In this document: positions 8,333-15,899 of the stretch, piece by piece | Numbering within the stretch: the first letter of the stretch is position 1 | How the letters are laid out: each line of letters starts with the position of its first letter | Source: Asaia bogorensis | GTDB lineage: Bacteria > Pseudomonadota > Alphaproteobacteria > Acetobacterales > Acetobacteraceae | Reading direction: 5' to 3' | Length of the DNA stretch: 25,289 nt | Assembly: GCA_945874515.1 (NCBI GenBank) | Contig: CAMCHA010000002.1 | Span: 1 to 25,289, forward strand | Notes under the pieces: generated by a model | Told to the model about the DNA's origin: nothing | Seen by the model: the letters and a program-made list of their open reading frames with translations, nothing else | Databases searched by the model: none | Made by a program: the position numbers and the translations under genes

Positions 8333-8620
8333 ATGGTCGAAAAACTCAACGCTACAGAACGGGCGGGGCTTTCGGCCACGCTGCCGGCATGGAAGCTGGT
8401 TGAAGGCCGCGATGCCATCACCCGCGCCTTCCGCTTCAAGGATTTTTCTGAAGCCTGGGGTTTTATGGCGCGCGTGGCGTTACTGGCCGAAGCGCAGGAC
8501 CATCACCCGGAATGGTTCAATGTCTGGAACCGGGTGGAGATTACGCTCTCCACCCATGATGCAAGCGGGCTTTCCGCGCGTGATGTCAGGCTGGCGCAGG
8601 CGATTGATGCCGTCGCCTGA
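8333..8620 (+). CDS. phhB: 4a-hydroxytetrahydrobiopterin dehydratase (pterin-4a-carbinolamine dehydratase)
   Basis: PCD/DCoH proteins dehydrate 4a-hydroxytetrahydropterin so that the cofactor can be recycled, for instance after phenylalanine hydroxylase. The 95-residue product has the family signature with His57-His58-Pro59 in EAQDHHPEW, followed by [13 protein letters not shown] with His75, and ARD near the end. The strong binding site AGAGGAAGG lies 2 bases ahead of the ATG. No phenylalanine hydroxylase gene is in the window, so the partner is unknown. It probably shares the fabD-fabG transcript. The symbol phhB is by family only. Confidence 0.9.
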   Translation: MVEKLNATERAGLSATLPAWKLVEGRDAITRAFRFKDFSEAWGFMARVALLAEAQDHHPEWFNVWNRVEITLSTHDASGLSARDVRLAQAIDAVA

Positions 8621-8742
8621 GGATTGGCGGCTGGCTTAAAGGCATAGCGTTGGTGGGAGCCGCGCAGGTTTCGGAAAACCCTGGCGCCTGGGGCTGAAAT
8701 AATGCCACGCTATCGGGGCAGGGCCTTGCAGGAGTGTGCGAT

Positions 8743-9978
8743 ATGGAAAGCCTGACCCGGCGCGGATTTGGTTTGGCTGGCATGGGGGCGGCGCTGGCAA
8801 GCGCGGGCGCGGTGTGCCCGGCGGGTGCTTCGAGTTTACTCGATCCGCTGGCCGACCCTCGCCCAACCTCTGACCCCGGTACCGTGCGCCTGAAGCTGGT
8901 TTCTATTTTTGCTTTGGATGGCCCCCCCGATTATTCGTTGTCCAGCCGTGTTGTGTCAATGGAATGGAGCCCAGATGGCCGTCGTCTGGTAGTATTGCAT
9001 CCCCGCGGTGTTCTGAGTGTCATCGATACGGATAGTTGGCGTCTGGTCGCGCGCTTTCGCATCATGCCTGTGTATGCCTCTCGGGCTTTTGGCTTTTCCG
9101 CAAACGGACGAGAATTGATAGCTTCGAAATGGGTTGAACCGGAAAGCCGCGAAAACCCGCCGGCTTTTTCAGTCTTCGAGATGGATACCGGAAGAGTGGT
9201 GCGCGAGTCGCAACATTTTCCCATCTTGGCTCCCCAGGTGGGAGATAGTCCGAATGATTATAGACTCCGGCAGCTTAGACCGGATCAACAATTGGTCGTC
9301 TCGCCCGATGCACGCTTTGTCTTTATTGTCCTTGGTGCAATGGTTTCCGGCTCCGTCCGGGTTCATGGGTATGTTTTTGACGGGGATCGTGGGGAACTAG
9401 TTGGGTCAGGAGAAAGGAAATCCTGGTTTCTGCCCACGATAAGCAACGATAACCGTCTTGCGGCCGCCAACTTTTCAGCGCCTACAGTGTCTTCGCCAGA
9501 CGAACTCGTAATCCATAGTCTTCCGGCATTGACAAAATTACTGAGTATACCTGCTCATATCACAGGCATTGCCTCACTTGCGTGGTCACCCACAGGTGAC
9601 CGCTTAGCGACAGGTGCGGCGTATCCGAGAGGTTCACCTCAGGAGGACTCCGTTCGAGTTTGGGACGCTGCAACTGGTGTGCAGTTGGCTGGCTTCAATG
9701 ACGAGTTTGACCCCATTTGGGGTATAGCGTGGCACCCGAACGGAACATTTTTCCTAACAAGAGCATCTAGCGGCATTCCCTTGACTGGATCATCCAGAGA
9801 AACACGGCGGCAGGGCTCTTTGGTGCGGCTTTTACCCGCAAATGGTGGTGCGCCCCTACTCCAGTATCGTCCGCTTGACCGGGGCGAGATAGATGCAGCA
9901 TGCGTTTGCCCACGCACTGGCCGTTTGGCGTGGCACGAGCGTCGCAGGATTCGAATTCACGAAATCCAGGGCCTCTGA
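8743..9978 (+). CDS. Tat-exported WD40-like beta-propeller protein
   Basis: This is a 411-residue protein of unknown role. The start at 8743 is chosen because GCAGGAG lies 8 bases upstream, although a GTG at 8734 is also in frame. The N-terminus LTRRGFGLAGMGAALASAGA has a twin-arginine motif (Arg6-Arg7) and hydrophobic core, so export by the Tat pathway is likely. WD40-like blades can be seen at VVSMEWSPDGRRLVVLHPRG, RAFGFSANGRELIAS, QLVVSPDARFVFIVLG, IASLAWSPTGDRLATGAAY...VRVWDAATG and IWGIAWHPNGTFFLTRA. Base and codon use (more AGA, ATA, TTA, AGT, and lower GC from about 8930 to 9900) differ from the neighbours, which suggests acquisition by transfer. Nothing nearby indicates a partner. Confidence 0.8.
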   Translation: MESLTRRGFGLAGMGAALASAGAVCPAGASSLLDPLADPRPTSDPGTVRLKLVSIFALDGPPDYSLSSRVVSMEWSPDGRRLVVLHPRGVLSVIDTDSWRLVARFRIMPVYASRAFGFSANGRELIASKWVEPESRENPPAFSVFEMDTGRVVRESQHFPILAPQVGDSPNDYRLRQLRPDQQLVVSPDARFVFIVLGAMVSGSVRVHGYVFDGDRGELVGSGERKSWFLPTISNDNRLAAANFSAPTVSSPDELVIHSLPALTKLLSIPAHITGIASLAWSPTGDRLATGAAYPRGSPQEDSVRVWDAATGVQLAGFNDEFDPIWGIAWHPNGTFFLTRASSGIPLTGSSRETRRQGSLVRLLPANGGAPLLQYRPLDRGEIDAACVCPRTGRLAWHERRRIRIHEIQGL

Positions 9979-10025
9979 TGCGCCCGCCGCGCGACCAAGC
10001 TCATCAACCCCGACACGCCCCAAAA

Positions 10026-10049
10026 GGGCCAAGCGTCTCCGCTTGGCCC
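10026..10049 (-). terminator. Terminator of rne
   Basis: GGGCCAAGCG (10026-10035) and CGCTTGGCCC (10040-10049) make a perfect 10-bp stem with a 4-base loop. On the minus strand the stem is followed by TTTT, and it begins 9 bases after the rne stop. It could also slow plus-strand transcripts from the WD40 gene, but there is no T-run on that side. Confidence 0.8.
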
Positions 10050-10058
10050 AAACGCACC

Positions 10059-12812
10059 CTACCCAGGCCGCTTCCACCAGCCCAGCCGCTTGGGCCGCGC
10101 CACCTCAGCCCCATCACCCAGCACCACCGGCTGAATTGCCGGCCCAATCACCGGCTCAGCCTTTTCCGGCTGAGGCGCCGGGGCAGGTTCAGCAGCAACA
10201 GGCGCGGGCGCGGGTTCCGGCGCTGGCGGTTCAGCTGGCGCCGGCGCTTCCACCACGGGTGCCGCTTCCGTCACCTCTGGCGCAGCCTCAGCCACCGGCA
10301 CGGCTTCCGCGACAGGCGCTGGCGCGGCGGGCGCAATCCGTCGAGCGGTCGCGGCAGCGCGTTCCGCCGCTTCCTCAGCCGCCGCCATGGCGGCGAACAC
10401 ATCATCAATCTGCCCGGCAAAGGGGTCTGCCGGGGTCGGCCCCACATAGCGCGGCGCCGGGGCTTCTTCCGTTATTTCCGGCGCGGCTTCCTCGGCCAGG
10501 CGCTCACGCGGGCCATCCTCACGGCGCCGACGCCCACCACGGCGGCCTCGGCGGCGCGGACGATCCTCACCCTCGGCGGCGCCTTCAGCGGCCTGGGCTT
10601 CATCCCCGGCAGGCTGGGCCTCACCTTCCGGCATATCGCCCGCTTCTGCTGCGGCTTCGGCGCCTTCTTCGCCTTCGCCATCAGCCTCGGCGCCATCCTC
10701 ACCGCCCTGCGGCCCACCCTCACGGCGGCCACCACGGCGGCGACGACGGCGGCGGCGGCGGCGCTCACCTTCCTCGGCGGTTTCCTCACGCGCTTCGGCG
10801 CTCGGGCTATCCGCTTCCTCTTCCTCAATCTCCGGCGCGATGTCTTCCACTTCCGGCGCGTAATCCATGCGCAGCGCCGAAGGCCCGGCGGCCACCGCCA
10901 TGGGCTCAGCCGCGCGCAGGCGTTCAATGCGCAGCGCCGGTCCCATCAGCTTTTCATCGGGCTGGAGGAAAACACTCATACCAAAACGCGCTTCAATCTC
11001 AGAAAGCCGGTCGCGCTTGCGGTTCAGCAGCCACAGCGCAACTTCGCTCGCGACATGCACGTTGATTTCCGCGGCGCGGCGCTTCGCACCTTCTTCCTCA
11101 ATCGCGCGCAGCACCTGCAGCGCGCTGCTTTCCACGCCGCGAATCGTGCCGCGGCCCAGGCAATGCGGGCAGGTGATGAAGGTCTGTTCCGCGATGGAAG
11201 GGCGCAGGCGCTGGCGGCTCATTTCCAGCAGGCCGAAATGGCTTATCCGCCCCACCTGGATGCGCGCGCGGTCGTGGCGGAGCGATTCCTTGATCCGCCT
11301 TTCCACCATGGCATTGTTGCGGTTTGATTCCATATCAATGAAATCAATCACTATCAGCCCGGCCAGATCGCGCAGGCGAAGCTGGCGCGCGATTTCATCC
11401 GCCGCTTCCATGTTGGTGCGGAGCGCCGTGTCTTCGATATGCCTGTCACGCGTGGCGCGGCCCGAATTCACGTCAATCGCAACCAAAGCTTCAGTCTGAT
11501 TGATCACGATATACCCGCCGGAACGCAGCTGCACCACGGGCGAATGCATGGCATCCAATTGGGCATCAACATTATGGCGCGCGAAAAGCGGCACGGCATC
11601 ACGGTGCATCCGCACCTTATTCGCGTGCGATGGCATCAGCATGCGCATGAATTCACGCGCCTGCTGGAAGGCACCATCGCCTTCCACCATCACCTCATCA
11701 ATGTCGCGGCCATAAACGTCGCGGATGGACCGCTTGATCAGATCCGCTTCCTCATAAATCAAAGCGGGCGCGGTGGAAGCCAAGGTGCGTTCGCGGACGC
11801 CGTCCCAAAGCCGCAGCAGATATTCGCAATCGCGCTGGATTTCGGGCTTTGGCCGTTGCGCGCCGGCGGTGCGCACAATCAGCGACATGCCCTGCGGCAA
11901 TTGCAGATCATCCATCACTTCGCGCAGCCGCTTGCGATCAGTAGCGGAGGTGATCTTGCGTGAAACGCCACCACCACGCGGGGAATTCGGCATCAGCACG
12001 CTAAAGCGCCCGGCAAGCGACATATAGGTTGTCAGCGCCGCGCCCTTGCCGCCGCGTTCTTCCTTCACAACCTGCACCAGAATGATCTGGCGGCGGCGAA
12101 TCACGTCCTGGATTTTGTAATGGCGCAGGAAGCGCGGCGGGATGCGGCGTTCGCGGCGTTCTTCTTCCGTCTCGGCCGGGCCTTCACCGCCAATAGTCTC
12201 GGGCGGGGTCTGGTCTTCTTCGGCGGGCAATTCCTCAACGCGGCCCAAATCGGCCTCGCCCGCTTCATCGCTGGTGGCTTCCGGCGCAGCGCTCACGCTT
12301 TCGCTTTCAATCGCAAGCGGCTGAGCGGCGGCAGGGGCTTCGGGTTCTGGCGCATCTTCCGCCGAAGCTTCAGCGGCGGGTGCCGCTTCGCCATTCGGTT
12401 CTGAAGCTGGGGCTTCGCCATTGGCGTCTTCCCCCGGCTGCCAGGCTTCATTGCTTTCGCCATTCCAGGCGGCGCGGTCCATGGCACTTTCCGGCGCCAG
12501 ATCAGCATCATCCTCGGCGCGGGCTTCGGCTTCCTGCATATCCAGCAGGCGCTGCCGATCCGCCACGGGGATCTGGTAGTAATCCGGGTGGATTTCGCCA
12601 AAGGCCAGGAAGCCGTGGCGATTGCCGCCATATTCCACAAAGGCCGCTTGCAGGCTGGGTTCTACCCGCACCACTTTGGCCAAATAGATATTGCCCTTCA
12701 GGGCGCGGCGTTGCGTTGTTTCAAGGTCAAATTCGTCGAGGCGATTGCCATCCATCACCACAACCCGGGTTTCCTCGGGGTGGGATGCATCTATCAGCAT
12801 ACGCTTGGTCAT
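10059..12812 (-). CDS. rne: Ribonuclease E (Rne/Rng family)
   Basis: RNase E starts mRNA decay and processes stable RNAs as the core of the degradosome. The start at 12812 (MTKRMLIDASHPEETRV) is preferred; the open frame continues upstream but does not match the family. The S1 domain (about residues 35-80 and 232-275) is split by roughly 150 residues rich in Ala, Glu and Pro. Catalytic Asp447 (AIDVNSG) and Asp490 (VIDFIDM) are present, as is the zinc-link CPHC at 548-551. The C-terminal half is disordered, with a run of ten Arg, further RRGRRGG stretches and Ala/Pro-rich sequence. It ends in LGWWKRPG, like the GWW motif that binds PNPase in Caulobacter RNase E. The length is 917 residues. Confidence 0.95.
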   Translation of the reverse strand: MTKRMLIDASHPEETRVVVMDGNRLDEFDLETTQRRALKGNIYLAKVVRVEPSLQAAFVEYGGNRHGFLAFGEIHPDYYQIPVADRQRLLDMQEAEARAEDDADLAPESAMDRAAWNGESNEAWQPGEDANGEAPASEPNGEAAPAAEASAEDAPEPEAPAAAQPLAIESESVSAAPEATSDEAGEADLGRVEELPAEEDQTPPETIGGEGPAETEEERRERRIPPRFLRHYKIQDVIRRRQIILVQVVKEERGGKGAALTTYMSLAGRFSVLMPNSPRGGGVSRKITSATDRKRLREVMDDLQLPQGMSLIVRTAGAQRPKPEIQRDCEYLLRLWDGVRERTLASTAPALIYEEADLIKRSIRDVYGRDIDEVMVEGDGAFQQAREFMRMLMPSHANKVRMHRDAVPLFARHNVDAQLDAMHSPVVQLRSGGYIVINQTEALVAIDVNSGRATRDRHIEDTALRTNMEAADEIARQLRLRDLAGLIVIDFIDMESNRNNAMVERRIKESLRHDRARIQVGRISHFGLLEMSRQRLRPSIAEQTFITCPHCLGRGTIRGVESSALQVLRAIEEEGAKRRAAEINVHVASEVALWLLNRKRDRLSEIEARFGMSVFLQPDEKLMGPALRIERLRAAEPMAVAAGPSALRMDYAPEVEDIAPEIEEEEADSPSAEAREETAEEGERRRRRRRRRRGGRREGGPQGGEDGAEADGEGEEGAEAAAEAGDMPEGEAQPAGDEAQAAEGAAEGEDRPRRRGRRGGRRRREDGPRERLAEEAAPEITEEAPAPRYVGPTPADPFAGQIDDVFAAMAAAEEAAERAAATARRIAPAAPAPVAEAVPVAEAAPEVTEAAPVVEAPAPAEPPAPEPAPAPVAAEPAPAPQPEKAEPVIGPAIQPVVLGDGAEVARPKRLGWWKRPG

Positions 12813-13320
12813 GGGGTGGAGTCTCCGCGCCGCGGCAGTGCCGCCGGCGCAATTGCGTGGGGAGGCCCGAACGGAGTGGGATATGCGGCGCTGCGTGCAC
12901 AAGCATGCTACGGCCAAAACCTCGTTCGGCGGGCCCGGCGCCGAAGCGGCGCAGCGGTCCCTGGGTGGGCGCACCTGGATCCTGCCCCGGGAACCCTTGG
13001 ACCATCGTAGCAACGAAGGTCACAGGCGCAGGCGGGACGGCGGGCGCGACGGGGGCCATGGCCATAAGGGCTTTGACTTTCGCGCGCCTCGGGCCGCGCT
13101 GGCGAGAAGGAAGGGCTGCTCCCCGGCGAAACCACAAAGCCGACGCCATAGGCGCGGCTCCGGAGGCCGGGGGGCTGAACATCGTGGTGCGCACCATGCC
13201 CTTGGGGGCTCCATGCGCCAGGCGATGCCGCCGGAATTCTCGCCCGCAGCGGATGCCGCCGGGGCACGTCACCTTAGGCCCGCCCTGCCAGTGCCACAAG
13301 GGTCATATGGAGCGATTCTG
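12813..13320. other. 508-base divergent spacer between rne and the amidase gene
   Basis: I see no convincing gene here; open frames in it are extensions of flanking frames in GC-rich DNA. It must hold the promoters of rne (minus) and the amidase gene (plus). The part next to rne probably forms a long 5' leader, which in other bacteria is the site of RNase E autoregulation. Small hairpins such as GCGCCG (12938-12943) with CGGCGC (12947-12952) occur. No clear -35/-10 pair was found. Confidence 0.5.
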
Positions 13321-14475
13321 ATGACAGGGGTGGCTTGGACCGTTAAGAACACCAGCATGGGCATAGGGCGCCGACATTTCCTGAGATTGGGCGGGGTGGT
13401 TTTGGGCGGCGCCCAGCCGGCCCTTGCCGCTTCTATTGGTGCGGCCAGCCTCACCACCGAAGGCCGCGCGGCACGGCTTGCCCTGGTGCTGGAAGGCCCG
13501 CTTTCCTGGGAATGGCGCGCCTTTGCCGAACCCCCTCGCCTTCTGCTTTCCCTGCCCGGCGTGACCTGGCGGGGCCCGGCGCGGTTGGGCTCGGCTGGGC
13601 CGGTCGCCAGCGCGCTGTTTGATGACGAAGCCAAGGAATTGCGCCTGAATCTGGCGCGCCCTGCCCTGCCGCGCCGCCTGTCAGGGCCGGCTGGGCGTTT
13701 AGTGGTGGAAATCGCCCCCGCGAGTTCTGAGGCCTTCGCAGCTGCTACGCGCCGGGACATGCCCTTGGCGCAAGGCAGCGCCCCTGCCCTGCCGCTGGTG
13801 GTAATTGACCCCGGCCATGGCGGCTATGACCCTGGCGCCATTGGCCGGCGCGGCACGGAAGAAAAGCGCCTGACGCTTGCCGCCGCCCAGGCGCTCCGCC
13901 GCAAATTGCAGGAAGGCGGCACATGCCGCGTGGCCATGACACGCGAACGCGATGAATTCATCTCATTGGCTGATCGCGTGGCCTTCGCCCGCACGCGGGA
14001 CGCCGCGCTGCTGATCTCGCTCCATGCCGATTCCGCGCCAGGGGCCAAGGGGGCGAGTGTCTATACCCTGGCCGAGACCGCAAGCGATCCTTTTGCCGCA
14101 GCCCTCGCGCAGCGCGAAAACAATGCCGATCTGGCGGGTGGCCTTAACCTGCCGTCCGTCCCGCCCGAGGTGCAGGCGATATTGTTGAGCCTGATGCGCC
14201 AGGAAACCCTTGGCGATTCCGCCCGCTTCGCGCGGGTGGCGGTGCGGGAATTGACCCGCGCCGTGCCCATCCTGCCAAAACCAAGGCGGGAAGCGGGCTT
14301 CATCGTGCTGAAGGCGCCGGAAGTGCCCTCCGTGCTGGTGGAAATGGGCTTCCTTTCTGACCCGGAAGATGAGGCCGCTTTGCGACAGCCCGAACACCGC
14401 GCGCTGATCGCCGCCAGCCTGGCCCGCGCGGTGGAAGCCTGGGTTGGTTCCACCCAGCGTCCGACGCCGGGCTGA
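13321..14475 (+). CDS. N-acetylmuramoyl-L-alanine amidase with AMIN domain (AmiC-like)
   Basis: This periplasmic zinc amidase cleaves the bond between N-acetylmuramic acid and the stem peptide, as in daughter-cell separation. The 384-residue product has a Tat-type signal (GRRHFLRLGG, Arg17-Arg18) followed by an AMIN domain at about 38-132. The amidase_3 catalytic domain spans about 158-375, with zinc and catalytic residues His166 (DPGHGG), Glu181 (GTEEK), His235 (SLHAD) and Glu341 (LVEMGFLS). The start at 13321 has GGAG 8 bases upstream; 13357 is a possible shorter start. Tat export matches E. coli AmiA and AmiC. It is transcribed divergently from rne and stands alone. Confidence 0.93.
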   Translation: MTGVAWTVKNTSMGIGRRHFLRLGGVVLGGAQPALAASIGAASLTTEGRAARLALVLEGPLSWEWRAFAEPPRLLLSLPGVTWRGPARLGSAGPVASALFDDEAKELRLNLARPALPRRLSGPAGRLVVEIAPASSEAFAAATRRDMPLAQGSAPALPLVVIDPGHGGYDPGAIGRRGTEEKRLTLAAAQALRRKLQEGGTCRVAMTRERDEFISLADRVAFARTRDAALLISLHADSAPGAKGASVYTLAETASDPFAAALAQRENNADLAGGLNLPSVPPEVQAILLSLMRQETLGDSARFARVAVRELTRAVPILPKPRREAGFIVLKAPEVPSVLVEMGFLSDPEDEAALRQPEHRALIAASLARAVEAWVGSTQRPTPG

Positions 14476-14738
14476 GAAACCTGACGCATGCTGATAGTCT
14501 CTCAGAAGGCATTCGATCGTTTCTGAGTTCTACCATAAACCTTATAGAGAATGCGGAGAAGTTGGCATACTGCACATGATCGTTGATGGCAAAACTCAAT
14601 GTGGCGCCTCAACAGATCGGACCCAATACGCCCATCAAACGCACCAACTAGCCACATGGGCAAACGCCAAACCCAAAACCCGCAAGGCTGCGGCCCATCA
14701 CGCAACCGCGCTGATCGAAAGCGGTGTGGTCACGCGAA
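14476..14738. other. Gene-poor, lower-GC spacer with one doubtful small ORF
   Basis: This stretch between the amidase and MFS genes (convergent) is more AT-rich around 14490-14600 than the rest. An open frame on the plus strand from ATG 14576 to TGA 14752 would give a 58-residue basic peptide (MIVDGKTQCGAST...), but it lacks a spaced ribosome binding site and overlaps the end of the MFS gene. It matches nothing I recognise. The spacer may be the remains of a lost gene or mobile element. A weak CTGAGA/TCTCAG repeat (14472-14477, 14500-14505) is not a good terminator. Confidence 0.35.
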
Positions 14739-15866
14739 TCACGCGCGGCTGAGGCTACCCGCCGCCACCAACACCATGACCACCCCACAAAGCCCAGCCA
14801 TCGCCCAAAAAATCCCCGCCCCAAGCGCGGCATAGCCAGGCCCGCAGGCCAAGGTCAGCAGTGTCGTCATGGCCCCAACGGCGGCGCCCAGCAGCGTTTG
14901 CGCCGTGCCGCCCAGGCTGCCCGGCACGCGTTCCTGCAACAGCTTGATGGCCGCCAGATGCATGGCGCCAAAAGTCAGCGCATGCAGCGCTTGCGCGAAA
15001 ATCACCGGCGGCAGGCTTTCACTTACCGCCATGATCGGCCAACGCAGCACACCGGCGCCAGCGGCCAGCAAAATCAGGCCGCGCACGCCGAGCTTATCCA
15101 CCAAGCCGCGCCCCCACATGAACAGCGCCACCTCTGCCACTACGCCCCAGCCCCAAAGCAGGCCAATTACGCCGGCGCTGAAGCCCAAAGCCTGCCAATG
15201 GATGGACCCGAAGGCGTAATAGGCCGCATGGCTGCCTTGCATCAGCGCGGCAATCAGCATCAGCCGGCGCAGCCAGGGCAACGCGAGCGCTGCGCGAAAG
15301 CCGCTTGCGCCGCCGCGACCAAAGCCCTCAGCCCGCGGCAGCAGAAAAGCCGCCGCCGCGCCAAGGCCGAGCATGGCAGCAATCAGCCAAGCAGCACTCC
15401 CCGCGCCAAGCACGGCCACCAACGCGCCGGCGGCCACCGCAGCCAGGATATAACTTGCGGAACCAGCCGCCCGGGCGCGCCCGTAATCAAAGCCGGGGGG
15501 TTCGCGGGCGGCGCGTAGCGCCATCGCGTCAGCAAGCGCGGTGGTCGGCGCCAACGCCGCCGACAGCGCCAAATTCAGCAGCAGTAGCGCCCAAAATCCA
15601 CCAACCAGCCCAAAGCCCGCCGCAACAATAGCCGCTACGCCGGTACAACAAATCAGCACTAATCGCGGATCACCCAACCAATCCGCAACGCGCCCTAAAA
15701 GCGGCCCCGCCAGCAATTTCAGCGCACTGCCGGCGGCCAGCACCGTGCCAAGATCAGCCGGCGTCAGCCCGCGCGCCAGCAAAAGCGGCGGCAGAAAGGG
15801 CATCATCACGCCAAAGGCCGCGAATTGCGCGGCGAAGATCAGGGCGAAGCGGGTGGCGGGATTCAT
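14739..15866 (-). CDS. MFS transporter, HcaT/LacY-like (MFS_1_like)
   Basis: This is a 375-residue inner-membrane permease with about 12 hydrophobic segments. It resembles the 3-phenylpropionate permease HcaT group: the N-terminal segment ALIFAAQFAAFGVMMPFLPPLLLARGLTPADLG, the loop GPLLGRVADWLGDPR (MFS motif A), the central YYAFGSIHWQALGFSAGVIGLLWGWGVVAE, and the HALTFGAMHLAAIKLLQERVPG segment typical of this group. The ATG at 15866 has AGG 6 bases upstream; a GTG at 15869 is directly in front. The gene is divergent from the helicase with only 33 bases between starts. The substrate is not predictable from the sequence. Confidence 0.87.
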   Translation of the reverse strand: MNPATRFALIFAAQFAAFGVMMPFLPPLLLARGLTPADLGTVLAAGSALKLLAGPLLGRVADWLGDPRLVLICCTGVAAIVAAGFGLVGGFWALLLLNLALSAALAPTTALADAMALRAAREPPGFDYGRARAAGSASYILAAVAAGALVAVLGAGSAAWLIAAMLGLGAAAAFLLPRAEGFGRGGASGFRAALALPWLRRLMLIAALMQGSHAAYYAFGSIHWQALGFSAGVIGLLWGWGVVAEVALFMWGRGLVDKLGVRGLILLAAGAGVLRWPIMAVSESLPPVIFAQALHALTFGAMHLAAIKLLQERVPGSLGGTAQTLLGAAVGAMTTLLTLACGPGYAALGAGIFWAMAGLCGVVMVLVAAGSLSRA

Positions 15867-15899
15867 CACAGGCCTGCCACCCTGCCCGTTGCCGCTACC

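Noticed and set aside
10732..10770. CGG/CGC-rich tract as a DNA-level repeat element
   Set aside because: It simply encodes the ten-Arg run of RNase E on the minus strand.
9893..11327. Long plus-strand open frames opposite the C-terminal part of rne
   Set aside because: They are antisense to the low-complexity Ala/Glu/Arg region of RNase E and consist of Pro/His/Arg repeats without family resemblance.
12691..13320. Upstream extension of the amidase open frame into rne
   Set aside because: The extension lacks family similarity and would hide the Tat signal peptide; the ATG at 13321 has a well-spaced ribosome binding site.
14472..14505. CTGAGA/TCTCAG inverted repeat after the amidase gene as a terminator
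   Set aside because: There are only 6 pairs with a 22-base loop, the stem overlaps the stop codon, and no T-run follows.
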